DNA of 64,000 bases, from the NCBI GenBank assembly GCA_020809705.1, contig CP085828.1:3472001-3536000 (forward strand), read 5' to 3'. A program made the position numbers and the translations under genes. This document shows positions 33,666 through 44,644 of the stretch, piece after piece. The stretch comes from Calonectria ilicicola (lineage: Eukaryota > Ascomycota > Sordariomycetes > Hypocreales > Nectriaceae). Position 1 is the first letter of the stretch; every line of letters begins with the position of its first letter. Under the pieces are notes generated by a model that ran no database searches, was not told the DNA's origin, and saw only the letters and a program-made list of their open reading frames with translations.

Positions 33666-35162
33666 TCAAAGTTCCATGTGTGTACCGATTGCCGCCTCCC
33701 GTGCCTTTCGCACTTCGTCACGTTTCTCCTCATTCTCCTCCTTTAGCCGCTCCTCCACTTCATCTCGGATCCCACCAAGATCTGGTGGAATGGTTTGGAA
33801 CTGGACACTAGGTGCCGCCTCCACAAACCGCAGCTGTTCCGTAATGTGCTGCACAATCTCTCCCAAACGCTTCTGAGGATTTCTATTCTGTCGAGGCTCA
33901 CCCAAGATCTGCTCAAGGGTGGGGAAGAGAGTGTCCTGTCGGAACTGGTCGCGCCAGGGTGCGTGCTGCGGTAGTATTGGGTCGATTTTGTCCTCGCAAT
34001 TGATGGCGATGCTCGTCTCATAAGTCCAGGCTCTGGCCACATTTCTTGGCGTGTATCCGCCGCCACCAAACAAAATCATGGGAATGCCCAATCTCTTGCA
34101 AAAGTCAACGCATGCACCATGCCCCTGAACCTGCAGATTAAACCGACCCAGACGATCACCGGCAAGCGAGTCAGCGCCGCATTGGAGAGCAATAGCGCTA
34201 GGCCGAAACTTCTCGACAATCTTGCCAATGACAGTGTTGAAAAGGTGATCGTACTGCTCATCAGTTATGCCGTCATTGAGCGGAACATTAAAAGCATGGT
34301 GAGCACCAGGGTTATGTTCGCTTTTAGGACCATTGTCGTCTAGAGCGCCTGTTCCAGGAAAGAAATTATTAGGGTCATACTTGTGGAACGAGACAGTCAT
34401 GACCCTGTCAGTTGAAAAGAATGCCTCCTCGACACCATCCCCATGGTGGACATCGATATCGATGTACAAAACTCGCGGGTAGTAGCGTAAAAGTTGAAGA
34501 ATGGCAAGGACGATGTCATTGATGTAACAGAAACCTGAAGCCTCAGCTCGTTTGGCGTGGTGGAGTCCGCCTCCCCATGAAATAGCAATGTCAGACTGCT
34601 TGTTGCAGATCTTTCTCGCTGCATCCAATGATCCACCAGCTGATAGAGAACAATAATCGTAGAGGCCGTCAAAAAGGGGACAGTCGGAACCGCCAAGGTT
34701 GAACTTTAGATCGAGATTCTGGTTCTCAAGGTCTCGAGGTACTGGTTCCGGAAGGACGGTGCCTAAAAAATCGAGATAATCTGTTGTATGATAATCTGCT
34801 AGCTCTTCGTAGGTAGCAGCTCTTGAGATGTAATTATCCATAGCGAAGGACATGCCGTACGAGTAGATGAGGCTCTTCGAGAGTGTAAGACGCCACGGTT
34901 TCATGGGATGAGTGATGCCGAAGTGATGCTTTTCAATATCCGGGTTGCAGTGAAAGGAAACATTATAGCCCTTAGGTCGTGTAATTCCAGAATCTTCGGC
35001 CATGCGCTTGCACTTATTGTAGAATTTGGCATTTTCCATTTCGCTGGCCAAACCTAGGGGAGTGTTGTACTCCTCGACAATGGAGTCTTCGGGGTCCACA
35101 TCTACCCTATGGGGGAGGTAGTTGGGTTTGGGCACCCGGTATCTGTATGAGTTTATATCCAT
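33666..35162 (-). CDS. HOS2: Class I histone deacetylase, HOS2 type
   Basis: A single intronless ORF of 498 aa. It has the class I HDAC core from 'YNVSFHCNPDIEKHHFGITHPMKP' to 'FGGGGYTPRNVAR'. Active-site elements are visible: tandem histidines H201-H202, the 'DIDVHHGDG' zinc loop (235-243) and the downstream 'GADSLAGDRLG'. The 'HFGITHPMKPWR' and 'FNVPLNDGITDEQY' variants match the Hos2/Phd1 subgroup rather than Rpd3. Hos2 is the deacetylase of the Set3 complex, acting on H3 and H4 in transcribed genes. In plant-pathogenic relatives it is needed for virulence and conidiation. The C-terminus is a charged Glu/Lys/Arg helix. Lack of introns is notable among the mostly split genes here. Distinction from Rpd3 rests on motif similarity from memory. 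Confidence 0.9.
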   Translation of the reverse strand: MDINSYRYRVPKPNYLPHRVDVDPEDSIVEEYNTPLGLASEMENAKFYNKCKRMAEDSGITRPKGYNVSFHCNPDIEKHHFGITHPMKPWRLTLSKSLIYSYGMSFAMDNYISRAATYEELADYHTTDYLDFLGTVLPEPVPRDLENQNLDLKFNLGGSDCPLFDGLYDYCSLSAGGSLDAARKICNKQSDIAISWGGGLHHAKRAEASGFCYINDIVLAILQLLRYYPRVLYIDIDVHHGDGVEEAFFSTDRVMTVSFHKYDPNNFFPGTGALDDNGPKSEHNPGAHHAFNVPLNDGITDEQYDHLFNTVIGKIVEKFRPSAIALQCGADSLAGDRLGRFNLQVQGHGACVDFCKRLGIPMILFGGGGYTPRNVARAWTYETSIAINCEDKIDPILPQHAPWRDQFRQDTLFPTLEQILGEPRQNRNPQKRLGEIVQHITEQLRFVEAAPSVQFQTIPPDLGGIRDEVEERLKEENEEKRDEVRKAREAAIGTHMEL

Positions 35163-36034
35163 GTTTGTGGACTGCCCGGGGAAACTGGTTCAAGACTAGC
35201 TGAGGTCCAAGATCAGGGATGCGATGATTGAATGGGAAGAGATGAGATGAGAAGTCCAGTGGTGAGTGGGCGAGAACGTTTTATCTGAGATTAGGAAGCC
35301 GCGTAGGTATATGGCTGCGACTTTGTATGATGTAACTCAAGCGCTTCTCGAATGAGATGTTGGACGTAAGGAGCGCGTTGCTGTAATGTTATGTTGTGAG
35401 GTCAAAGTTGGAGGATGTCTGCGAAGTTCAAATCCACACCAAACTTGAAGTGGATTGTGATTGCCGTCCTAGGATGGCCTGTGCTGACAAAGACCCTTGC
35501 AGTTTAGTGCCTGAGGTACGCTGGCGGGGCTTCATTGTGCTGGTAACTAAGCACTCTGTTCTTCGTGATCACTAATTTTTGGGCTACTCGGAGAGGAAAA
35601 AAAAAACCATAATAAGCGGAAGCATAAATTATGATTTTACTCAATGCTGAAATCGTCATACAAATATATATTCCCCTTTTTCTGCTATTGTTGGTTACTT
35701 TCCCCCCTTTCAGTAAATCTCCACCTCACTCTTACAATTTGTGCAAACGGGTGTCGGTTTAGATGAGAGCTGAATGTGCCCCTGGGCAGGGCTCGCAAGC
35801 TCTTGGTGGAACTAGTACCTGTGGGGGAAATGTTTCGGACCCTGAGCAGTGCATAGATTTGAAGATGAGCATTGGTGTTTACTGTGTTGTCACTTCATTT
35901 GGTCAAATAGCTCGGCTTCTTGATGTTGATGCTTTAGACTTCACTCGAAAACAGGTTAAACTGTTGGCGTAACTTGCAAAAATCGATCTTAATCGATCAA
36001 AAAAAAAAGGGCACACGGGAAGATATGGGTTGTC
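35163..36034. other. Intergenic, HOS2 promoter and ADE8 3' flank
   Basis: About 870 bp. Contains an A run at 35597-35607 and a second at 36000-36008. A 69-codon ORF at 35763-35972 has no recognisable motif and I do not call it. Confidence 0.4.
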
Positions 36035-36752
36035 TCAAGACGCCTTCTGGGTATTATCAGACTGGACTAGCTGGGCAATAGCACGGACAAGCAAGTCATG
36101 TTCCACGGCATGGATCCTTGTCTCCAAGTCCTCAAGGGAGTCGGACTTCTTGCACTCGACCTCTTGAACCAAAATTGGCTCTCCTCTATCAACCTCGGCA
36201 ATAACGTAGTGCACCATGACGCCAGTTCGGTCATTCTCGAGGGTGCCAGCCTGAGACTCGGCATGGGCCCTGGCGATGGCGTTTGCGCCGTCAAACTTCC
36301 CTACGATAAGATTAGCAAATTGTCCCACTCAAGGTGAGGAGTAGAGACATACCTGGCAAGGCGGGGTGGAGATTGATGACAGGAATTCCGGCGGCTTGGA
36401 GGGGGTCCAGGAATGGCTTGGTAAAAACATGCATCCATCCGGCCAGGACAACCATATGCGGCTTTTCCTCTGCGATCTTGGTGCCCAAGTCAGCATCGTA
36501 ACGGGCCCGAGCATCAGCAATTTTGGCTGGGTCTTTTTCGCCTGCGGCATGATATCCTTTGTTGACAAGATTGAAATACTCGGATGGAACACCAGCTAAT
36601 TCGGCTCTTTTAATGGAATATGCTGTCTTGCGGTTGACAATGACCTTGGAGACTCGAGTGTTGGGAATTTGGCCGCTGGCGCAAGCGTCGAGAATAGCTT
36701 GCAGGTTAGACCCACTGCCAGAAGCCATAACGAGGAGCGTTGTTTCGGCCAT
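36035..36752 (-). CDS. ADE8: Phosphoribosylglycinamide formyltransferase (GAR transformylase)
   Basis: Exons 36353-36752 and 36035-36300 (52-nt intron) give 221 aa. The enzyme transfers the formyl group of 10-formyl-THF to GAR in de novo purine synthesis. Visible motifs are the phosphate-binding 'SGSGSN' (11-16), the catalytic region 'NLHPALPG' (127-134) with the essential Asn-His pair, and the downstream 'TGVMVHYV..EVDRGEPI' block with the catalytic Asp. The intron splits the glycine codon of HPALPG. I chose the Met of MAETTLLV because it directly precedes the first beta strand. An upstream in-frame ATG at 36779 would add nine residues. Stand-alone GART of this size is normal in fungi, unlike the trifunctional animal protein. 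Confidence 0.93.
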
Positions 36753-37954
36753 GGTGACGACTTTCAGGTTATCGTCCAATACAACGAAGAGAGGATCAAG
36801 ATGTTGACTGGTTCTGTTATTTGCCTCTAAGGTTGACTAGCAACTTTTTCAAGTGACCACAACCAGGTGGAGTGGAGCGGAGGCACCTATCTCGATCTTT
36901 AATTCTTTTCACACGTCCAACCATTTCCCATCACGTGCGCGAAAATAAATTTAAATTCACGCGTTTACGAGTAGAATCCACTCAAGTATATGCACCCGAG
37001 AACGTGCCTCTCATACGACCAAGTGATTTTTTTTTTCTTTTTTGGTGCCCAAACCGGGTGTAGCTTACTGTGCGTCATTGGTTTCTTGCATCTGGTTGCT
37101 ATAGGGCTGAACATGAGGAGAAAGAATGCCGTGTTGCGAATAGCAAGCTGTCTTGATACGCTCGCATATTTATATGAAACAATACATGAAAGAGACTAAA
37201 AAGAAAAAGACAATGATATGGAGGAGCAGACAATGGCGACGATTTTGTTCAGTGTACTGTAATTTCTCCTCATAAGACGTTTGAGAGCTGCTGCATCTTG
37301 GTGCAAAACGCACACCCAACCCCATCGAGCTTACCTTGTCTAGGTTAGTGGCAGCCCGGGTGAGGCTGGAGTGCTGCTCTATGGCTGGGCACCTGTGGCT
37401 TTTCCGCAACAGCCTTGAATCTGATGCAGCGACACCTCTTCGGCTCGACTTTTCTCCCGGTTTCCTGCCTTAAAACCTTACACCAACTCTTGTCACATAC
37501 ACCGATCGAGGTTTACAAATCGTCGGGCAACCCTTTGCCACTCCCAGCCGCGATCCTAAGCACCTCAGCGCTATACAGGGCGACCTCCGCTCCTCTGACG
37601 GCTAGCAGATTTTTGTTGTGCAGACCGAGGTGAGCCGAGTCATTCAGTTCGATTTGCTCTCTGCGCCATCTCTGAAACGAGCCTATCACTGCGTTGCGCA
37701 CCTGGCGTTGCTCGTGACAACCGTTCCATCCCCCTGCCTGCTGTCGGGCCCTCTGGGACCACTTCTTTCTCCTTTCTCCCCGCCCTAGCCTTGCTTAACC
37801 AACCACCAGACGATCTGTCTGTCTGGCTTGCTTCTATCCCATCTTGTCACCTGCGTTCGCGTCTGCGTGCCGCGTCCCTTGCTTCATCCTATGGGGCTTG
37901 AAAACTGCGACGTCATCGCTTCCCAAGGCCGCAACCATCTCATCGTTAACCATC
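36753..37954. other. Divergent promoter region between ADE8 and YNG2
   Basis: About 1.2 kb between divergent starts. A T run lies at 37027-37042. The 200 bp before YNG2 is pyrimidine-rich with CT stretches (37740-37790), as is usual near fungal transcription starts. The YNG2 frame is open upstream to 37844, but those codons look like leader. No separate gene is seen. Confidence 0.45.
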
Positions 37955-39271
37955 ATGCCTAGAGACGACTTGTCCATCGACTTCGTCAAGAGGATGCCTC
38001 AAGCCGAGCCCCTCGACCCAGGCTTGATCCTCGACGATTGGATCAATCGCGTCCAAAATCTCCCCGAGGAGATTCGCTTCATACAGGAGGAGATTGCCGA
38101 CAAAGACCGCCAATATGCCGAATGCATTCGCATGATAGAAGATCGCGATGGCAAGATACAAAAATGGATCAAGACGAATGGTAGCCACGAGCCCAATCCC
38201 AAAGAGGATCTGCTGCGCGCGCAGGTCCGCGAGAACTTTGCCAAAGCAGATCAGCTATCGGGTGAGAAGATTACTCTGATGCAGAAGTTGCAAGTCATAA
38301 TGGACAAGCACCTCCGCAGTCTTGATATTCAGATCAAGCTCCTCTACGATAGAGCTGAGCCAGGCTTTACCGATCCCGACGAAGTGCCCTCGTTATTGCG
38401 CCCCAGCGCCGCCAACCAAAGCGTTCCCAACATTCGCGCTATGAATTCAGTAACCAGTATCGCAACGACTGGTCCAACTACAACACCTGTCACAACCGTT
38501 GCGCCGTCGTCAAATCCCACTCTTGCTCGACTCCCTAGCCACCCAAATGTCCGACATTCTCAACAGCATCCTTCATCCGCCCCCGCCACACCTGCTGCAA
38601 GCATGATTCTGAACAGGCATCGTGAAAGCTCAGCAGGGCCTGCAACAAAACGTGGCCCCCGTATTAATCCGACCCTTGCCAATATCGCTACTCCGTCAAG
38701 TGGGCTGGCAAGACATGCCTCATTAGGACCAGGCACTCCTAAGGGAACTTCTTCCATTGGACCGGCGTCTCTCAATAGAGCGGGGAGTGCCGGCCCAAGG
38801 TCAACTTCAATCAAGTCAACGGGAACGGTTAGCGTCCGTAGAGGCACCCCTACAGCCAGTTCGAGAAAGAAGATCGCAAATAAGTCATCCCTCTCTCGAG
38901 TTAAAAAGGCATCCAACCGAAATTCACCGGCGCCCACAGTCGACAGTGAGCTTTCTGATCCTGAAAGTGGCAGCGGAGATGACGATGATGGTGCTGATGG
39001 ACGATCAAGAGGAACACCAGTTGCCGATGGCAAAGACGGGGATGGTGATGATGTGCTTGGTGACGTAGATGACGACGATGACGAGGGTGGTGATGACAAG
39101 AAGTATTGCCTCTGCCACCACGTGAGCTATGGTGACATGGTTGCTTGTGACAACGATAATTGCCCCTACGAGTGGTTTCATTGGTCATGTGTTGGGCTCA
39201 AAAGCGAACCAAATGGCACCTGGTACTGTCCGGTTTGCACTGAAAAGCTTCAGAAGAAGGCCATCAAATAA
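37955..39271 (+). CDS. YNG2: ING-family PHD-finger protein YNG2 (NuA4 subunit)
   Basis: An intronless 438-aa ORF. The N-terminal ING domain (about 18-125) is a helical, coiled-coil region with the '[19 protein letters not shown]' signature. Its second half ('IQKWIKTNG...PKEDLL') resembles Yng2 rather than Pho23. A long Ser/Thr/Pro-rich linker with an acidic Asp/Glu patch (about 325-382) follows. The PHD finger spans 385-428, with C385-C387, C398-C403, H409-C412 and C425-C428. It ends with a short basic tail (KLQKKAIK). PHD fingers of this family read H3K4me3, and Yng2 tethers the Esa1 acetyltransferase module of NuA4/Piccolo to chromatin. I chose the Met of [10 protein letters not shown] because residues upstream resemble leader sequence. 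Its stop is 237 bp from that of HPM1. Confidence 0.88.
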   Translation: MPRDDLSIDFVKRMPQAEPLDPGLILDDWINRVQNLPEEIRFIQEEIADKDRQYAECIRMIEDRDGKIQKWIKTNGSHEPNPKEDLLRAQVRENFAKADQLSGEKITLMQKLQVIMDKHLRSLDIQIKLLYDRAEPGFTDPDEVPSLLRPSAANQSVPNIRAMNSVTSIATTGPTTTPVTTVAPSSNPTLARLPSHPNVRHSQQHPSSAPATPAASMILNRHRESSAGPATKRGPRINPTLANIATPSSGLARHASLGPGTPKGTSSIGPASLNRAGSAGPRSTSIKSTGTVSVRRGTPTASSRKKIANKSSLSRVKKASNRNSPAPTVDSELSDPESGSGDDDDGADGRSRGTPVADGKDGDGDDVLGDVDDDDDEGGDDKKYCLCHHVSYGDMVACDNDNCPYEWFHWSCVGLKSEPNGTWYCPVCTEKLQKKAIK

Positions 39272-39508
39272 CTCCCTTAGGACTAGTAACTTGGGATGTT
39301 GGGAGCAAGATACACAACGTATCGGGGATAATGTATCTCTCCGGTCGTGAAATTTGTATAGATACTCGAAGTCATGACCTGCATCTACTGGCGTTTGGAA
39401 AGGAAAATATACCCAGCTTTGTTTTACATGAGATGGACAAGTTTCTGCATACTTGGTGATGTTTGACCGAGAGACTTTTTGAACTGAAGTTGCTTTTATT
39501 GTTCTATT

Positions 39509-40650
39509 TTAAGTTGGTCTCAGAATGCACTGGACAACGCCCCGTCTCACTCCCTCGGTTTCCTCTCTAACTTGATCTACTGTGGCGCCTTTGCTGCGAG
39601 CCTTGTCGATGAAGTCATCTAACGACCCTCCCACACCAAAATAGAGTCGCTTGGCGGCAACAAATACTCCCGCCTCGTTCCCAGGGAGTTTGGATTCCTT
39701 CTCAAGAATGGCAAATATGGTCTCAGTAAAGGCTTGCAACGCAAAGGGTGAGTAAATTGTCTCTGCCCCTAGGATGAGAGTGCTGGTTGGCTGGTTGTCG
39801 CCAACGGAGAGAGTGTATAGTAGGTCAACAAACTCTTGAGACCAACCACCGGAAACAAAAGAGAGGCTAATACCAGAGTCCTGGAGGTACTGCTGGAAGG
39901 CTGCAATTACTTCGATGCCAAGTTCAACCTCGCCTTCTATGCTAAAGGCGTCCTTGAGGGCCGGAGTTTGTGGGTTGCTGAGGGCCCATGCGAGGATAAA
40001 GTTGGGAAGCGTCACTAGTTGCAGGACGGTTGGGTTGTAATCTGCTAGAATGAGAGAGAGAGGGCATCTCTTCAGTGGAAGGGTTGCGGCCCATTGGAAC
40101 AAGGCAACGGAGGGCAGCCCAGTCCCGCAGCCAAGCTGGTGGTTTTCTTGTAAGTCGTGGGGCTATGACAGAATATTGAGGGTTTGGGGTTTGCATGTCA
40201 TACCTCGACAACTCGTACAGGGGTTTGCGACAGGGCTGAAATAGAATTCTTGGCTGCAAGCACCTTGACGAGATCGACGCTGCTTTCCCAGCTTTTGAAG
40301 CCACCCTCGTACACACCTGTTTTGACATCATGGCTGCCCAGCCCCTCAGCGGCCTGCCCTGTGACCTCCTCGTCTTCGGCCATGAGCTGCACGCGCACAT
40401 CCCATAGCTCTCGCCGAGGCAGCTTGATTATCGTGCCGTCGTCTAGCGTTACGTCTAGAAGGCCGTAGGCGATCTTGGACGGTAGCTGCGCGAGGAGGCC
40501 TGCGAGGTCATGATGCGTGGGTGGCAGTTGAGGCTTTCCAGCGACGGGGAATGCGCTGGCAGCGGGAGCAGCAGGAGCAGGCTTGGGGGCGGACGCCTGT
40601 TGCTCATCGTCCGAAATATCATCGCCGGCAAAGCCGAATGAAAATGACAT
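39509..40650 (-). CDS. HPM1: Histidine protein methyltransferase HPM1 (METTL18-like)
   Basis: Exons 40204-40650 and 39509-40135 (68-nt intron) give 357 aa. The N-terminus MSFSFGFAGDD and an Ala/Pro linker are typical of the fungal family. After 'GVYEGGFKSWESSVDLV', the AdoMet-binding motif I is 'VRVVELGCGTGLPS', created across the splice junction. A seven-beta-strand Rossmann methyltransferase fold follows with 'LILADYNPTVL' and 'LGAETIYSP'. Yeast Hpm1 methylates a histidine of ribosomal protein Rpl3 and affects 60S assembly and translation fidelity. The ATG at 40650 is preferred over one further upstream at 40713, which would add a Lys-rich leader. It shares a 312-bp divergent promoter with the SDHAF3 gene. 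Confidence 0.88.
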
Positions 40651-40962
40651 GGCTGCGACTATTAAATGTGGTTGATTTCTTGGTGTCTTTTGTCCTTTCT
40701 TTTTTTTTCCCACCCAACTCGTAAAGTCTCTCTAGTTGACAAAAAAAGTTGTGATTGATTGTGCACTGTGTTGTGGGACCAAAAACCGAGCCATCTCTGC
40801 TGTCCGGGCACTGTGTAGCCATTGGAAACCTCTCTATTCGTCGCCAGACCCGCGCCCCGAAAGACTTGAAAGCGACGGCAGCGACTGGAGACCTGTGCTT
40901 GTCGGCGCCCGCTCCAGAAAGATAACAACCACTCCTTATTCCTGAAAAGGATATCGCACAGG
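40651..40962. promoter_or_regulatory. 312-bp divergent promoter, HPM1 / SDHAF3
   Basis: Only 312 bp separate the start codons of two divergent genes, so both promoters must lie here or overlap the genes. A T run at 40698-40708 and an A run at 40740-40747 flank the centre and could act as nucleosome-excluding tracts. Function is inferred from position. Confidence 0.5.
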
Positions 40963-41476
40963 ATGCAGCCGTCTGCTCTGAGGCTGGCCGTCGCCGCCAC
41001 ACGTGGTGGGCTCGGCCAGAGCAACGTCGCCCTGCTCCCACCCATCCACCTGTACCGCCGATTGCTTCGTGCTCACCGCAAGCACCTCCCGCCGGAGATG
41101 AGGCTGCTGGGCGATGAGTACATCAAGGCCGAGTTCCGGGCGCACCGCAAGGTTGACAATCCTGCGCACATGGTGCGTCACACACACAATTAGTCATGAG
41201 ATGAAGGGACGGCACCTGGCTAACTCATGACTCTAGATTGGATTTCTGACAGAGTGGCAATTGTATGCGCAAAAAATCGAGGGTGACTCATGGGTTGGAG
41301 ACAAAATTGACGAGGGGAAACTCCAAAAGATGAGCGGTTAGTGAAGCCATGGTCCAATTCTCGCTTTCATATCAGAGGATGCTAACTGGACAACAGATGA
41401 GCAAATCGCCCAACTATACGAGCTAATGCAGGCAATTCAAAATAGGAACAAGGAAGGTGGCGAGTCCCAATCATAA
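40963..41476 (+). CDS. SDH7: Succinate dehydrogenase assembly factor 3 (ACN9/SDH7)
   Basis: Three exons (40963-41172, 41237-41336, 41397-41476; introns of 64 and 60 nt, the second with GCTAACT) give 129 aa. The N-terminus is Arg/Ala-rich like a mitochondrial presequence. The LYR motif (30-32 in 'HLYRRLLRAH') and the following 'LPPEMRLLGDEYIKAEFRAH' and 'GFLTEWQLYA' segments identify the ACN9/SDHAF3 group of Complex1_LYR proteins. The factor acts in the mitochondrial matrix and protects the iron-sulphur subunit Sdh2 while it is assembled into complex II. Mutants of the yeast gene fail on acetate. Length matches the family (about 125-135 aa). Its stop lies 81 bp from the convergent stop of DHR2. 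Confidence 0.9.
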
Positions 41477-41557
41477 GAACCAAAAAGTTTTTATTATGTG
41501 TAGAATAGAATCACTGTATGTCTAGATCTGGCGGCATCTATATATGATAAACGAAAT

Positions 41558-43891
41558 TTACTTGCCCTCAAGTGCTTCGGCGATCCAGCCTGCCTGGATC
41601 GCACTGACCTTTTTCGCATAATTTTTGTTAGTATAAACATGCTCCAAGAACATGATGGCTTCCTTCTTTTGTCCATGCAACACACTTGCGGGATGGATTG
41701 CAACCACATGCTTGCCTTGAACCGTCACAAAACTAGCATCTGGGGCCAGCATCGCCGTCTTCAGGGCAAATCCGCGGAGGAAACATTTAAGTACCTGCTC
41801 GGCTCTCTCTGGAGAGATGGGGATAAATGGTTGTGGATCAGGAGGAGGCGCTTCAGAGAGAAGTTCCTCTTTAAGGCACATGCCCCTAAGCTGTCTCCGA
41901 ATGTTCAAGGCCTGCCTCATGTTTCGCATGTTGATCTTTCGCTGCTTGCACCAGTTGACTCTGTCGGCGTTTTCAGCTGTGTATTGTTGGATTGTGGTGA
42001 GATATGTGATGATATCTCCCTCGCGACGTTGAAGTTCCTTTCTTGACGCCTCGACTTGTTCCTGTGCTTCTTCGGATTGCACTTGAAGAAAAATATCCTC
42101 CCCAGAAGTGATACAAGAAATTATATCAATAACTTCAGTCACGCAATCGAACTCTGGTTCCGCGGCGGCCAGAAGCACTGCACCCATGGGTGCTGAAATG
42201 GGGAACCGTGCCATCTTTTCCCCAATTGATGTGATCGACCCATCGTCGTTCAATGCCCCGAGGAAATGTAGGTGGATCAAGGCCTTTTCAATTGCCTCAG
42301 TCTCCGGCGGGTCCATCAAAGGAAAAGCAAGAACGTCCTGGATCCCACGTGCCTTCATTGTTAACACCGCTCCTAACACATCATTTCGAAGAATCTCGGG
42401 CAGGTCTGACTCTTGGAGACCCTTGAATGCCCCTTCAGTGTAGAGCCGGAAACACTTTCCTGGGCCTTCACGGCCAGCACGACCTGTTCGCTGGATTGCT
42501 GATGACTTTGAAATGGGTTTGGCTAGAAGCGACTCCATGCCAAGTCGAGCTCGATACTGTTTCACCTTGGCCTTTCCGCAGTCCACCACGTATCTCACTC
42601 CCGGCACTGTGACTGAGGTTTCTGCAATGTTTGTCGCGAGGACAATCTTTCGTGTGAAAGATGCCTTGACAGGCAAGAAAGCTTCTCGTTGAGCCTCCAT
42701 TGAAAGCTGTCCGTAGAGAGGGAAAACCTTGACTTTAGGAACATTGGACGCTAGAGTCTCTGCGTATTCCTCGATTAATTTTTGGGCCGCTTCAATCTCT
42801 TCCTGACCCGTCAAAAAAGCGAGGATGTCACCAGGAAGTTGCTCTTGAAGGTGGATTTTGAAGATTGTTTTGAGAAGTGCATCTTGTAAATCAGCCACTG
42901 GCTTTGGCTCATGGGTAAGTTCCACAGGAAATTGACGTCCTTTGATTCGGAGCACCTGAATGGAGTCAGAGTCTTTGAGTTCTGGTCGAACATCCTTGAA
43001 GAACTCTCGAATGACATCTACATCCGCTGTTGCACTCATGATGACCACTTTGAGAGGAATGCCGCCACGGCCCCCCCGGTCTCCTCCAAGGATTTGCTTC
43101 AGGAAGCCGACAAGGAGATCGACATCCAAACTCCGCTCGTGGATTTCATCGACAACTATTGCGCTATAATTCCGGAGGTTGGGGTCTCGTAGTAATTCCT
43201 GGAGTAACATTCCTTCTGTAAGGAACTTGATCTTGGAGCCCTTGGGAACAAGATGATCGAATCGAACGGAATAACCTACTAAGCCATCCGATCGACCCTT
43301 GCCCAAAGGTGTACCTGCTTCCTGGGAGACACGATGAGCCAAAGTTGCGGCAGCAACTCGTCTCGGTTGGGTTATGGCAATCATCCCACCAACAGAAACC
43401 TCCTCATCGGATCCTGGGACCTTGACTTTCTGTCGTCTACACCACGACTCTTGGTAAAGAAACTGTGGGACCTGAGTACTTTTACCAGAACCGGTTTCAC
43501 CGACTAAGACGAGGACATCGCTGTCTGGGTTACGCATGGCTTTTTGAATCTCATTCCTGTACTGCCAAATGGGAAGCTGCTGGCGGGTTTTGAGCAGTCC
43601 ACGGCCTTCTCGAGACCGGCTCTTTTCAGAATCTTTGCCACGAAATGGCTTTTTTGAACCAGAAAAAGATGTTCTTTTTTCCGGTGCTGGGCCATCGACA
43701 GCCACTTCTGCTTGCGGGCTTGGGGCTGGGGCTGCCTTGGCAGTGTTGACCTCTTTTGCTGTCTTTTTTGGTGCTGGCGCTGTGAGATATCCCTCGAGTG
43801 AAATGGCTTTGCCTCCAATGTTGAGCGCATTTGGGTCCGGCTTGGTCTTCCGCCTCTTGGCTGGGTGTGCCGTGTTGTTTTCGGTGGCCAT
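41558..43891 (-). CDS. DHR2: DEAH-box RNA helicase, DHR2-like (rRNA processing)
   Basis: An intronless ORF of 777 aa from the Met of MATENN. An upstream in-frame ATG (43972) would add 27 residues. The N-terminal 100 residues are Lys/Ala/Pro-rich, with a nuclear-signal-like KRRKTK. Helicase motifs are complete: I GETGSGKST (131-139), Ia 'TQPRRVAAATLA', II DEIH (248-251), III SAT, V 'ATNIAETSVT' and VI QRTGRAGR. The C-terminal winged-helix, ratchet (HA2) and OB-fold regions follow. Yeast Dhr2 acts in the nucleolus in 18S rRNA processing, and human DHX33/DHX35-like proteins are near relatives. Choosing Dhr2 over other DEAH members is based on length and on the short N-terminus lacking the Prp22/Prp2 extensions, so the family call is firmer than the orthologue. 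Confidence 0.83.
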   Translation of the reverse strand: MATENNTAHPAKRRKTKPDPNALNIGGKAISLEGYLTAPAPKKTAKEVNTAKAAPAPSPQAEVAVDGPAPEKRTSFSGSKKPFRGKDSEKSRSREGRGLLKTRQQLPIWQYRNEIQKAMRNPDSDVLVLVGETGSGKSTQVPQFLYQESWCRRQKVKVPGSDEEVSVGGMIAITQPRRVAAATLAHRVSQEAGTPLGKGRSDGLVGYSVRFDHLVPKGSKIKFLTEGMLLQELLRDPNLRNYSAIVVDEIHERSLDVDLLVGFLKQILGGDRGGRGGIPLKVVIMSATADVDVIREFFKDVRPELKDSDSIQVLRIKGRQFPVELTHEPKPVADLQDALLKTIFKIHLQEQLPGDILAFLTGQEEIEAAQKLIEEYAETLASNVPKVKVFPLYGQLSMEAQREAFLPVKASFTRKIVLATNIAETSVTVPGVRYVVDCGKAKVKQYRARLGMESLLAKPISKSSAIQRTGRAGREGPGKCFRLYTEGAFKGLQESDLPEILRNDVLGAVLTMKARGIQDVLAFPLMDPPETEAIEKALIHLHFLGALNDDGSITSIGEKMARFPISAPMGAVLLAAAEPEFDCVTEVIDIISCITSGEDIFLQVQSEEAQEQVEASRKELQRREGDIITYLTTIQQYTAENADRVNWCKQRKINMRNMRQALNIRRQLRGMCLKEELLSEAPPPDPQPFIPISPERAEQVLKCFLRGFALKTAMLAPDASFVTVQGKHVVAIHPASVLHGQKKEAIMFLEHVYTNKNYAKKVSAIQAGWIAEALEGK

Positions 43892-44644
43892 TTTTGATGA
43901 GTTTGGTGTTGATACGTAGTCTCGTGTACGTGTTTTGGAAGGAAAATTTGTTTGGCAGGGGCCTATTCGCACAGTGTATCATGCACCCTTGTTAATACTG
44001 TATTGGACTCTAAACCGCCACCACATAAATGGCCAGCCCAATGAGCTTCACATCTCAGTTTTAATTCGGAGACATTTGTATGCACGATAATAACTTCTAT
44101 GTATATAAATCTGAAACAATTTTTTTTTCAGATGAAAGATATGATCATCAACAGACGACGTGCCAAACACTCTTCATCATTGGCTTTTGCAGAATAACAC
44201 CTATGTTGGTAAACACAAAATATTATTATACTGGCTAGGCAACTAGACGCTTTAAATACCGTGGTTTTGATTCTATGCCTTGCACTAGAAAATTTTATTA
44301 AATACACACTGTCTGGCGGCCCGAACTCAATCGTGAGTGCACAAAGACATCACGGATAGCTAGAAGCAAAAAAGAAATTCAATGTCATGTTTACTCCAAC
44401 GGTGTCATAAATACCAAATGCCCTCCAATTCCATTAGTAATGGCCTTCTGTAATGTGTTCTGTATATCTTTCTTGGTGTAAAGATCCCGGGGACAAAGGG
44501 CACATGGAAGAGAGGACGATGTGTAACGGAGAGGACGTTCCATCTCCAAACATATCGCGCATCGTCATAGGCAGAAACCATCCCCAAAAGTCTGCACGTC
44601 CATCTAGAATGACGGTTGGGTTGATTGTTGCGCTTCACGGGTTT
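43892..44644. other. Intergenic, DHR2 promoter and SEC9 3' flank
   Basis: About 750 bp between two minus-strand genes. AT-rich around 44080-44300. No gene seen. The ORFs overlapping 44405-44878 are chance frames across the SEC9 3' end. Confidence 0.4.

Noticed and set aside
35763..35972. 69-codon ORF between HOS2 and ADE8
   Set aside because: Short, with no homologous motif and no neighbouring exon that would extend it.
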